64,000 nucleotides of DNA. Origin: Marinifilum sp. N1E240 (GTDB lineage Bacteria > Bacteroidota > Bacteroidia > Bacteroidales > Marinifilaceae). How positions within the stretch are numbered: the first letter of the stretch is position 1; each line of letters opens with the position of its first letter. The notes beneath the pieces are model-generated. The model made no database searches. It saw nothing but the letters and a program-made list of their open reading frames with translations, and was not told where the DNA came from. The stretch is from contig NZ_WHKF01000011.1 of NCBI RefSeq assembly GCF_009295825.1, forward strand, positions 24,918 to 88,917. The letters are read 5' to 3'. Below, in pieces: positions 36,096-44,003 of this stretch. Position numbers and translations under genes: made by a program.

Positions 36096-37307
36096 ATGAG
36101 ACAAACTACTTCTATTTTATTTTTTGCAAGAAAAACTACTCAACTGAAAAATGGAGAATCTCCAATCTTCGTAAGAATCACTGTCGATGGTCAAAGGTTA
36201 GATATCTCTTTGAAGAGAAGTATTGATTCTAATTTATGGGATGCCAATAAGGGAAAGTGTAAAGGCAACTCTCTAAAGACTAAAGAAAACAATCGTTACA
36301 TTCAACACATGGAACAAAAACTCTTGAAAATCATTACTGATCTTGAAATTCAAGAAGAGCTTACTTGTAAAAATCTAAAAGCGAGCCTAAATCAAGAGAA
36401 TGAAGATCTTAGTATTATAAGCATCTTCCAGAGACACAATGAAAGATGTGAAAAACGTATTGGGATAGATATGGCAGAAGGTACAGTAGAAAGATACAGA
36501 ACCTGCTTGAAACACACTCAAGACTTCATAAAAACACAGTACAATTTAAAAGATTTACCACTTACTAAAATCAATCATCAATTTATTACCGATTTTGAAC
36601 ATTACTTTAGAACAATACGAAAATGTTCTACCAATACCACATTTAAGTACCTTAAGAATTTTAAGAAGATAACGAATTGGGCTCTAGCTAATGAATGGAT
36701 GAGATCGGATCCTTTTACAAAGATCAAGTTTAAGATGGAGAAGGTTGATAAAGAATTTTTAGATGATGAAGAGTTGAATAAGTTGATGGAGAAAAGCTTC
36801 GAAATCAAACGTCTTGAAGTTATTAAGGATCTCTATCTATTTTGTTGCTTTACAGGATTGGCTTTTTCAGATGTAAAATCTCTTAGCCAAGAACACATAG
36901 TAAAAGGCATAGATGGTAATCAATGGATTAAGAGTAAAAGGCGTAAAACTAAAGTCGAATTCAAAATTCCACTTTTTGATATTCCCAAAGCTATTCTTGC
37001 TAAGTACAAAGATGATCCTATTTGTATGATTCATCAAAAGCTATTGCCTGTACCTAGCAACCAAAAGATGAATGCCTATTTAAAGGAAATAGCGGACCTC
37101 TGTGGAATCAATAAAAACTTAAGTACTCATTCTGCTAGACATACATTTGCAACAACGGTAACTTTGGGCAATAATCTCAACATTAAGGCTATTTCCAAGA
37201 TGATGGGTCATACCAACACAAGAATGACAGAAAACTATGCTAGAGCAGGTGAAAAGCTTATTTCAAACGAAATGAATAAGATTCAAGGAAAGTATCAATA
37301 TGTATAA
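36096..37307 (+). CDS. Tyrosine recombinase / integrase of the island
   Basis: 403 residues: an N-terminal arm-binding domain (about 1-90), a SAM-like core-binding domain (about 105-205) and a catalytic domain (about 220-390). Catalytic features: Lys in the beta-hairpin KSKRRKTKVEF, His345 and Arg348 in THSARHTF, His in MMGHTNT, and the Tyr381 nucleophile in TENYARAG. At the usual first catalytic Arg the sequence is CFTGLAFSDV with Ala256, so Arg I is missing. IntDOT of CTnDOT also lacks Arg I. It integrates and excises the element at tRNA-Ser. Confidence 0.93.
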   Translation: MRQTTSILFFARKTTQLKNGESPIFVRITVDGQRLDISLKRSIDSNLWDANKGKCKGNSLKTKENNRYIQHMEQKLLKIITDLEIQEELTCKNLKASLNQENEDLSIISIFQRHNERCEKRIGIDMAEGTVERYRTCLKHTQDFIKTQYNLKDLPLTKINHQFITDFEHYFRTIRKCSTNTTFKYLKNFKKITNWALANEWMRSDPFTKIKFKMEKVDKEFLDDEELNKLMEKSFEIKRLEVIKDLYLFCCFTGLAFSDVKSLSQEHIVKGIDGNQWIKSKRRKTKVEFKIPLFDIPKAILAKYKDDPICMIHQKLLPVPSNQKMNAYLKEIADLCGINKNLSTHSARHTFATTVTLGNNLNIKAISKMMGHTNTRMTENYARAGEKLISNEMNKIQGKYQYV

Positions 37308-37494
37308 AAATCAACCCACAATAACCGAGCAATATTAATGTTGCTCGGTTATAAATAAAAATTAATAGCCCATGAAGCCTTTAAGTAATTTAGGATACCG
37401 TTCCAATATAGTCTCCACAATAAAAAAATACTTTAAAACACTCATGTGTGTAAAAAAATGACTTTTCTGTAAGCTCTAATTATAAAAAATCTAC

Positions 37495-37824
37495 TTATAA
37501 AAAAGCATGTGAGGAAATCGAGATGATTAATAGCGTTACAAAGACAATAGCCATTAGAGCCTCTCTCCTTAGTATTGTCCCTTTGGCCTTAGTCAAATGA
37601 TTAATTAATGCTTTTCTATTGAATATTACATGAAAGATTGCCAGTATAAAAAACAAAATTCCAGCACTATTGTGAAAAGTCATCCAAAACTCTCTTATGG
37701 GAGTTAGTTCCTCCAATTGTAATTCATGATTTATAAATCCTGAAAGTGGTAAACTCAGTCCACTTAAAAAAAGCCCTATAGAACAAAAGCTTCTATAATT
37801 AAATTTTCTTTCTACTCTCTCCAT
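37495..37824 (-). CDS. DUF4405-type small membrane protein
   Basis: 109 residues with three hydrophobic helices (about 12-32, 50-68 and 88-107). His residues in FMTFHNSAG-like (WMTFHNSAG) and LAIFHVIFNRKAL contexts lie inside or next to helices. These are the marks of the DUF4405/cytochrome b561-like family, which probably binds haem and passes electrons across the membrane. It is near the DUF6268-like gene on the same strand, but the substrate chain is unknown. Confidence 0.7.
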   Translation of the reverse strand: MERVERKFNYRSFCSIGLFLSGLSLPLSGFINHELQLEELTPIREFWMTFHNSAGILFFILAIFHVIFNRKALINHLTKAKGTILRREALMAIVFVTLLIISISSHAFL

Positions 37825-37911
37825 CTCTACTCCCCCTACAATTCTTTAATGCTTATTTTTTTTTAATTAATCGAATCCATTTCTGGTTCTTATTGGTCGC
37901 TTAATCGATGC

Positions 37912-38895
37912 TTACTTACCAAATGGAAGAATTGAGATACCTACTTTAAAGTAGCCTGTCATATCTTGACTATTGGTATAAATCTCATCGCCTGATGCAT
38001 CACCCTTTTCCATTAAATTACTATTTATGATATTCTGCACACCGCCTTGAAAGCTTCCTATTAGGAATTTGTTTATACGGTGTTCGTATTTAAAACCAGT
38101 TTTTATCTCTAGTTGACTGTATTCCAACAAATCTTCGCCTGGTCCTTCATTTTCAACATAAAATCCAGTATTACCAAATGTACTTCCTAATGATAATCGA
38201 CCATTTTTACCTATAGGTCGTTGGAATAATAGTCTGTCTGGAATTAACATATCCATTTCCCATTTAGAGTTTTTAAACTTATGACTCCACATAAGTGTTG
38301 GTATTAAAGGATACGGCTGCGATGAATCTAAAAAGCCCATTAATCCAAGACCAAAAACCGTTCTCTCAGTTCTCTTCAACATAAAGGAGAATCCCAAAGA
38401 TCCTTTAAGGCGAGCAAATTCTTTCTCAGTTCCATCTGCTTTAATAGATCCCATATACAGGATAGGCTTATTAAATAGTTGCGAAAAATGCATCATTTTA
38501 ATTTCAGCAGCGAGGTAATGAAAATCGGCTGTTCCATTACGTTCAAAATAGGTAGGACTTAGGTTACTTGGGACATCATCGAACTCAAATCTATTGAATT
38601 GATAATTTCCTGAGGCTATAATATGCCACTTATTCTTTCTGTAGATAGGAATATTTACGGTCGCATTAAATTTCTCTTGGTTCTTAATTTCTGCATCTTG
38701 ATATTTCTCATCAAACAATTCAGAATCAAAATCTCTATTTAAGCTTTGAGAGTATTCAAAGTTAAAGAGTCTTTCTTGTGGAAATTTTTCTTGGATCTTT
38801 TGTATGGTCTCTTTTTTAAGGGATTCGTCATTTTGCTGTGCGTTAGCAAGAATAGAAACTAAAAGTAGTAAGACTGCGATTATTGTGTTCTTCAT
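37912..38895 (-). CDS. Outer-membrane beta-barrel protein, DUF6268-like
   Basis: 327 residues when started at the ATG at 38895, where a standard signal peptide begins (MKNTIIAVLLLLVSILANAQ); the frame extends 21 codons further upstream without support. The body is rich in alternating strands with aromatic ends (WHIIASGNYQFNRFEF, FGLGLMGFLDSSQPYPLIPT, YFKVGISILPFGK) and fits the DUF6268 family of putative outer-membrane proteins. An FNR-type dyad (38958-38971) lies about 65 bp upstream, so it is a likely target of the adjacent regulators. Confidence 0.7.
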   Translation of the reverse strand: MKNTIIAVLLLLVSILANAQQNDESLKKETIQKIQEKFPQERLFNFEYSQSLNRDFDSELFDEKYQDAEIKNQEKFNATVNIPIYRKNKWHIIASGNYQFNRFEFDDVPSNLSPTYFERNGTADFHYLAAEIKMMHFSQLFNKPILYMGSIKADGTEKEFARLKGSLGFSFMLKRTERTVFGLGLMGFLDSSQPYPLIPTLMWSHKFKNSKWEMDMLIPDRLLFQRPIGKNGRLSLGSTFGNTGFYVENEGPGEDLLEYSQLEIKTGFKYEHRINKFLIGSFQGGVQNIINSNLMEKGDASGDEIYTNSQDMTGYFKVGISILPFGK

Positions 38896-38957
38896 TATGA
38901 CATCGTTATTTAGTTGTAAATATGATGCAAAATAAAGGTGTGGAAAATGGTTATGCA

Positions 38958-38971
38958 TTGACTTTCGTCAA
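38958..38971. promoter_or_regulatory. FNR/CRP-type operator upstream of the DUF6268-like gene
   Basis: TTGAC-TTTC-GTCAA, a perfect dyad of the FNR kind (TTGAT-N4-ATCAA with one change per half). The 17 bases including GC-A on one side match the site at 40348-40361 in opposite orientation. Confidence 0.65.
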
Positions 38972-39009
38972 TAACAACTATTCGTATCTCTTTAAAAATG
39001 TTAAAAATT

Positions 39010-39573
39010 TTAAATTCGCTTTCTTAATCGACTTAAACTTTCGGCACTGATACCTAAGAAAGAGGCTATCATGTATTGGGGTATTTCCTGAACAAAGTTG
39101 GGATTACGGTTGAGAAGATCAAGATAACGTTCTTTGGGAGAGTCCTGTAAAAAACTATCTAAACGATCTGCCAGTTTTAAGTAGGTTCGCTCAGCAAATT
39201 TTCGCCCTAGTCGTTCCAAATTTGGGTATTTATCGTAAAGGTCTAACATGTGCTCTCTTTTTATCTTCCAGATAATACCATCTTGCATGGATTCTATATA
39301 ATTGGTCGAAGGCGTATGGGTGATATAACTTCTATATTCAGAAAATACATCTCCCGAAAACCAGAAAGTAATTATCTTCTCACTTCCATCTTTCACATGA
39401 TAAAATCGAAAAAGTCCGATTTCAATAAATGCAATAAAATCACACTCATCCCCTTGGGATAATATTAATTCTCCCTTTGCACATTCCTGCCTATAAAAAC
39501 CCTTACTGATATCTTCCCATTCTTCCTCCGATAAGGGGACTAATTGTTCAAAATGCTGTCTGATTTTATCCAC
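39010..39573 (-). CDS. Crp/Fnr family regulator, copy 1
   Basis: 187 residues: cyclic-nucleotide-binding-like beta-roll (about 20-110), dimer helix (about 115-140) and C-terminal HTH (about 150-187). The phosphate-cassette Arg-Ala of real cAMP receptors is absent (FWFSGDVFSEYRSYITH), and there is no N-terminal Cys cluster as in Fnr, so the signal is unknown. The recognition helix SAESLSRLRKRI has E-x-x-S-R spacing, as in FNR, which reads TTGA half-sites. The start is GTG; an in-frame stop lies just upstream and no ATG is available. It resembles copy 2 along its full length, including 23 identical bases in the upstream region. Confidence 0.88.
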   Translation of the reverse strand: MDKIRQHFEQLVPLSEEEWEDISKGFYRQECAKGELILSQGDECDFIAFIEIGLFRFYHVKDGSEKIITFWFSGDVFSEYRSYITHTPSTNYIESMQDGIIWKIKREHMLDLYDKYPNLERLGRKFAERTYLKLADRLDSFLQDSPKERYLDLLNRNPNFVQEIPQYMIASFLGISAESLSRLRKRI

Positions 39574-39585
39574 TTGTTATTGATC

Positions 39586-39608
39586 TTAATTGATTCTGAT
39601 TTCTTTGA
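39586..39608. repeat. 23-bp direct repeat upstream of the two crp/fnr copies (first)
   Basis: An identical 23-nt block lies at 40223-40245 upstream of copy 2, at nearly the same distance from the GTG start. It shows that the tandem duplication included the promoter region. Confidence 0.7.
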
Positions 39609-39648
39609 TAATGTAATATGAACGTGTTTTTAACAAAAAAATTGAATT

Positions 39649-40212
39649 TTAAATACGCTTTCTTAATCGACTTAAACTTTCTGGGCTTATGCCAAGATAA
39701 GAAGCCAGCATGTATTGGGGTATTTCCTGAACAAATTTTGGATGACGTTTCAAAATATTAAGATAATGTTCCTTGGGTGTGTTATGATGTATCTCATCTA
39801 AACGGGAAGCAACAATCAAAAAAATTTGTTCAGTGATTTTTCGACCTAATTTATTCAGGTTTGGAAACTTTTCATAAACTTCTAATAAGTAGCCTCTTTT
39901 CAGTTTCCATATAACCCCTTCCCTCATCGATTCGATATAGTTATATGAAGGTGAGTGAGTGAGATAACTCCTATAATCAGAAAAAAACTCTCCTGGAAAC
40001 CAAAAATCATTTACCTTTTCTTTGCCATCCTTTACATGGTAATATCGAAAGATTCCTTTTTCTACGAATGCAACAAAATCGCACTCATCTCCTTGTGATA
40101 AAATCAAGTCTCCCTTTGCACAATCTACCTTTTGAAAGCCTTTCCTTAAAATTCCCCATTCTTCCTCTGTTAATGGAGCAAGGTTCTCAAAATAGTCTCT
40201 GATTTTATCCAC
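39649..40212 (-). CDS. Crp/Fnr family regulator, copy 2
   Basis: 187 residues, a paralogue of copy 1 with the same architecture and the same HTH end (GISPESLSRLRKRI, again E-x-x-S-R). It also starts with GTG, with an in-frame TAG just upstream. Like copy 1 it lacks the cAMP-contact Arg. It lies 75 bp upstream (as transcribed) of copy 1. The two probably arose by tandem duplication inside the island and may form homo- or heterodimers. A perfect 20-bp palindrome (40249-40268) lies just before it. Confidence 0.88.
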   Translation of the reverse strand: MDKIRDYFENLAPLTEEEWGILRKGFQKVDCAKGDLILSQGDECDFVAFVEKGIFRYYHVKDGKEKVNDFWFPGEFFSDYRSYLTHSPSYNYIESMREGVIWKLKRGYLLEVYEKFPNLNKLGRKITEQIFLIVASRLDEIHHNTPKEHYLNILKRHPKFVQEIPQYMLASYLGISPESLSRLRKRI

Positions 40213-40222
40213 TACCTATGTA

Positions 40223-40245
40223 TTAATTGATTCTGATTTCTTTGA
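40223..40245. repeat. 23-bp direct repeat upstream of the two crp/fnr copies (second)
   Basis: Same block as 39586-39608. Confidence 0.7.
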
Positions 40246-40248
40246 ACA

Positions 40249-40268
40249 ATCTGAAAATATTTTCAGAT
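40249..40268. promoter_or_regulatory. Perfect 20-bp palindrome between divergent regulator and oxidoreductase genes
   Basis: ATCTGAAAAT followed by its exact reverse complement. It is 37 bp upstream of crp/fnr copy 2, where an autoregulatory operator would be expected. Confidence 0.55.
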
Positions 40269-40347
40269 AAGCCTTAAACTATAGGCTCACAATATATAAA
40301 TCAATTCTACACCTAGCAAATTACAAGAAAGTGCATTAAGCCATTTC

Positions 40348-40361
40348 TTGACGAAAGTCAA
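40348..40361. promoter_or_regulatory. FNR/CRP-type operator upstream of the flavodoxin-fold oxidoreductase
   Basis: TTGAC-GAAA-GTCAA, perfect dyad, 66 bp before the ATG at 40428. It shares a 17-nt block with the site at 38958-38971 in the opposite orientation. Confidence 0.65.
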
Positions 40362-40427
40362 TGCTTTCTTCCTGAGTTAACAAGAAATTTGCAGCAGATT
40401 TTAATGCTAAAATGACTAGTGAGAATC

Positions 40428-41042
40428 ATGAGACTATTAATTGTATTTAATCACCCATACAAAGGAAGCTATTGCCACGCGGTCCTAAAATCTGTAATAA
40501 GAGGAGCGAATAGAGCTAATCATGAAGTTGATCTAATAAATCTGGATGAAGATGAGTTTGATCCAGTGATGAGAGCAAAAGATCTTAAAGCTTTTGTTCT
40601 TGCCAAAGACCAACCCGAATTGACCCTTCAGCTATTAGACTCAAAAGTTTTGGAGTATCAAAATCGCTTACTAAAAGCAGATCATCTTCTTTTCATTTTT
40701 CCCATATGGTGGGAGTTGATGCCAGCCTTAACCAAAGGTTTTGTTGATAAAATCATATTTCCGGGCATTGCTTACGATATGAATAAAAATGGAACTCGTA
40801 TGACTAGTCGATTAACGGGTTTGAAAGGGGTAACGATGATTACCACCATGAATACACCATCTGTAGCATACAAGATATTATTTGGGAATGCTATAAAAAA
40901 GGCCTTGCTATTGGGAACATTTTGGAAAATAGGAGTCTCAAATCGCAAATGGATCAACCTGAATTTCGTGAAATTCACTTCGTATGAGAAACGAAAAAAG
41001 TGGCTTGTATCTATTGAAAAAAGCATTGCCAATTTAGCCTAA
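40428..41042 (+). CDS. NAD(P)H-dependent flavodoxin-fold oxidoreductase
   Basis: 204 residues from the ATG at 40428 (a GTG three codons earlier is possible). It has the flavodoxin_2 fold: N-terminal RLLIVFNHPYKGSYCHA (phosphate loop), DHLLFIFPIWWELMPALTKGFVDKIIFPG (FMN and substrate region, typical of MdaB/KefF/NQO-like quinone reductases) and a later TMITTMNTPS. It probably reduces quinones or other electrophiles with two electrons. It is divergent from the crp/fnr pair and has an FNR-type dyad in its upstream region. Confidence 0.87.
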   Translation: MRLLIVFNHPYKGSYCHAVLKSVIRGANRANHEVDLINLDEDEFDPVMRAKDLKAFVLAKDQPELTLQLLDSKVLEYQNRLLKADHLLFIFPIWWELMPALTKGFVDKIIFPGIAYDMNKNGTRMTSRLTGLKGVTMITTMNTPSVAYKILFGNAIKKALLLGTFWKIGVSNRKWINLNFVKFTSYEKRKKWLVSIEKSIANLA

Positions 41043-41064
41043 AGAACCTGTTGTAATATTTTAA

Positions 41065-42117
41065 ATGATGCCTAAATATATCCGTTACATAATTCGTTAC
41101 TTCTTTATTTCGATTATCGCATTTGCTTTTTGGACTATCCTTAGGGAATATGGACAAGAAGTTATTTTCAATCACGAAACTCTAGGCCTTTGGGAGGAAA
41201 TAAGATTTCACCTTATTATTAGTGCTATTGCAAGCGTAATTTGGGCAAGTCAAGACTATTACATAGAAAAAAAGATATTGAAAAAGGTATCCTTTGGTAA
41301 GACAATCCTGATTTATATTTTTAGTTATTTACTAACGATCATCTTTCTTATTTCATTTGCAATAAGGCTAACAACACGTATTCTAGATTCCGAATTCAAT
41401 TTACAGGTTTATTCTAGTCGCATATTGGAAGACGATATGTTATTGCTGACTGTGTACTGGTTTATCGTTATTTTCATTTCAATATTTATAAAGGAAATTG
41501 ATAAAAAATTAGGACCTGGTAATCTCTGGAAATTCTTAGGAGGTAAGTTTTACAGCCCCGTGGAGGAAAGTAAAATATTTATGTTTCTGGATCTTAAATC
41601 TTCTACCCCAATCGCCGAAGAAATCGGGCACATCCAATACAGTAAATTCATTCAAGATTGCTTTCAAGATTTAGATGTTGTTACCAAATACAAAGCAGAA
41701 ATTTACCAGTATGTAGGCGATATGGTCGTATTAACCTGGCCAATAAAAATTGGGCTACACAATTCAAATTGCTTGAAGACATTTTTTGCTTTTAAGGCGG
41801 CCTTAAATAATAAATCAGGATACTACAAGAACACATATGGGCATATACCAGAGTTTAAAGCTGGGCTTAATATGGGCAAAATTGTGGCTGCTGAGGTTGG
41901 GAATATAAAAACAGAAATTGCATATCACGGCGATGTAATTAATACCGCTGCAAGAATACAAGGCGAGTGCAGTCGCTTAAATATTGATATCCTTATTTCT
42001 GAAAATATACAAGATTCACTCATTCACGATCCCTCTTTAAAGTTCGAAGAAATTGAAAAAATTCAATTAAAGGGCAAGCAAGAATTAACGAATCTTTATA
42101 CGGTAACTCTGATGTGA
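41065..42117 (+). CDS. Membrane-bound class III nucleotidyl cyclase
   Basis: 350 residues. The N-half has four hydrophobic helices (about 8-26, 45-63, 75-97 and 128-147). The C-half (about 170-345) is a class III cyclase homology domain with metal Asp in MFLDLKSSTP and in QYVGDMVVLTW, and the transition-state motif AYHGDVINTAARIQ (Asn and Arg present). It should make cAMP or cGMP from the cytoplasmic side; the base choice is not decided by eye. It follows the oxidoreductase by 22 bp and may be cotranscribed. Two Crp/Fnr-fold regulators lie nearby, but they lack the usual cAMP contacts. Confidence 0.88.
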   Translation: MMPKYIRYIIRYFFISIIAFAFWTILREYGQEVIFNHETLGLWEEIRFHLIISAIASVIWASQDYYIEKKILKKVSFGKTILIYIFSYLLTIIFLISFAIRLTTRILDSEFNLQVYSSRILEDDMLLLTVYWFIVIFISIFIKEIDKKLGPGNLWKFLGGKFYSPVEESKIFMFLDLKSSTPIAEEIGHIQYSKFIQDCFQDLDVVTKYKAEIYQYVGDMVVLTWPIKIGLHNSNCLKTFFAFKAALNNKSGYYKNTYGHIPEFKAGLNMGKIVAAEVGNIKTEIAYHGDVINTAARIQGECSRLNIDILISENIQDSLIHDPSLKFEEIEKIQLKGKQELTNLYTVTLM

Positions 42118-42205
42118 TTTTATTTTTGAATCATTCAAAACATGACCCCTAACAGGATAAACTCCTAGCCCTCGAAATATTCATTTATTAAAAAAAGCAG
42201 AGCAT

Positions 42206-42448
42206 ATGATAGAAGTTTTTAAAACGAATTTAACTGATCAAAATAGCGTGAGAAGCGCATCTAAAGTTTTGAAACAAACTTTAAATCTCACAAACGTGAC
42301 ATTTGATTTAAAGGATGGCAACACGATATTAAGAGTAGAATCTGATAATAATTGCAATCAACTCCTTATTGAAATATTCAATAGTTGGGGATTTGAATGT
42401 GAGGTGTTATCTGCTTGTATTAATTCTATTTCGGCACCTACTATCTAG
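42206..42448 (+). CDS. Small HMA-like protein without CxxC
   Basis: 80 residues with a beta-alpha-beta pattern like heavy-metal-associated domains (EVFKTNLTDQNSVRSASKVL; VTFDLKDGNTILRVES; GFECEV). The CxxC metal motif is missing. Such short proteins often sit beside RND metal or drug efflux genes in Bacteroidota. It lies 91 bp before tolC on the same strand. Function unknown. Confidence 0.65.
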   Translation: MIEVFKTNLTDQNSVRSASKVLKQTLNLTNVTFDLKDGNTILRVESDNNCNQLLIEIFNSWGFECEVLSACINSISAPTI

Positions 42449-42538
42449 GGTCGGTTCATTCCCTCTTTTAACTCACTCCAAATCGTTTCTCATATTCTTG
42501 AATAATGCAATTCCTTTGATTCAAAATTTAAAAAAGTC

Positions 42539-43888
42539 ATGAAACATATCATCTATACCATTGTGCTAATCTTTTTTTCAGCACCTCTATTTAGTCAAGA
42601 CTCCGCTTTGGATAAGTATATAAAGCTAGGTCTTGAAAGTAACCTAGTATTAAAGCAAAAAGAACTCTCTCATCAGGAAGCGATTGTAAAACTAAAAGAA
42701 GCACGAGGCCTATTTTTGCCCGAAGTATCATTAAACGCTCGCTACTCTATTTCACGTGGTGGTCGCACTATTGACATACCTGTAGGCGATATGATGAACC
42801 CAGCGTATGAGAGTCTAAATGATTTAACGGGTTCAGATTTTCCGATGTTACAAAATGTATCCAATCTTCTACAACCAGAGAAAGAACAGGAGACCAAATT
42901 AGAGTTGATACAGCCTGTATTTAATCGTTCCATTTATCTGAATAAACAAATTCAGAAAGAGAATTTGGGCATGAGTGAAGCTGATCTGAATCGATATAGA
43001 GAAACATTAGTTTACCAGATAAAGGAAGCTTACTACAATATTCTAAAGACTGAAAATGTTGTTCAATTAATGCAATCCACAAAGGAATTGGTTCGTGAAA
43101 ATCTTAGAGTCAGTCAAAAGCTTTTGGACAATGATATGGTCACAAAAGAATATGTTTTACGATCAAAAACAGAGGTCAATAAAGTTGCTCTAAGTGAAAC
43201 TGAGGCCCTAAAAGGTCATAAACTGGCTATCGCTTATCTGAATTTTTTGCTAAACCGACCATTGGAAGAACCAATTAATACAGATATTAAGGCCGCAGCA
43301 ATACAAAGTTTTAATCAGTTACACTTAGCCGATCAGGCAGTTAATAAGCGTGCAGAGTTGAAAATAATGGATCACCAAATTGAGAGTCTTGATCTATTAG
43401 CCAAAGTAAATAGCGCAGCCAATATGCCAAGCTTAACTTTCGTTGCCAACTATGGTTTTCTGGGCGAAGAATACAATTTTGGTTCTGACGATGATGTTTT
43501 CACTGGTACACTGTCACTCAATTGGACGCTCTTTAAGGGCCGTGTTAACAAACGTAAACGACAGCAAACATTAATTCGAAAGCAACAAGCTGAACTCTCC
43601 AAGGCCAACCTAAGCAACAGTATCCGATTTGAAGTAAAAGAGAGTTTATTGGAAGTAAATCGCCAGAAAAGGAATATAGAACTGAGTGAAACACAAAGTA
43701 GTGAATCGCAAGAAGTCTACAGAATAATAGATAAGAAATATCGAATTGGCGAATCTACACTACTTGAATTAATGGATGCCCGAACCAACATGACAGATTC
43801 TGAATTCAACCTCATTATAAGCCGATTTGACTATTGGGTAAGTATCGCTAATTTGGAATATACGACTGCCTCATCCACATTTCTATAA
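42539..43888 (+). CDS. TolC family outer-membrane efflux protein
   Basis: 449 residues with a signal peptide (about 1-19, IFFSAPLFSQ). Two OEP repeats of long amphipathic helices (for example LGLESNLVLKQKELSHQEAI and VKESLLEVNRQKRNIELSET) alternate with beta segments (LNARYSISRGGRT; FVANYGFLGEEYNFG). It forms the trimeric outer-membrane duct of the efflux system encoded downstream (adaptor and RND pump). No lipobox. Confidence 0.92.
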   Translation: MKHIIYTIVLIFFSAPLFSQDSALDKYIKLGLESNLVLKQKELSHQEAIVKLKEARGLFLPEVSLNARYSISRGGRTIDIPVGDMMNPAYESLNDLTGSDFPMLQNVSNLLQPEKEQETKLELIQPVFNRSIYLNKQIQKENLGMSEADLNRYRETLVYQIKEAYYNILKTENVVQLMQSTKELVRENLRVSQKLLDNDMVTKEYVLRSKTEVNKVALSETEALKGHKLAIAYLNFLLNRPLEEPINTDIKAAAIQSFNQLHLADQAVNKRAELKIMDHQIESLDLLAKVNSAANMPSLTFVANYGFLGEEYNFGSDDDVFTGTLSLNWTLFKGRVNKRKRQQTLIRKQQAELSKANLSNSIRFEVKESLLEVNRQKRNIELSETQSSESQEVYRIIDKKYRIGESTLLELMDARTNMTDSEFNLIISRFDYWVSIANLEYTTASSTFL

Positions 43889-44003
43889 TCTTACTCACAT
43901 ATAACTACATAAACATTTCTTTTCAAGAAAAATTATTCCAGTTAAGACTGGGTGTATACGTAGTCTCAAATAAACAAAAAAGTAACAATCATATACTACA
44001 AGC

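Noticed and set aside
39010..40212. Naming the regulators Crp or Fnr proper
   Set aside because: The cAMP-contacting Arg and the Fnr iron-sulfur cysteines are both missing; only the fold and the HTH are supported.
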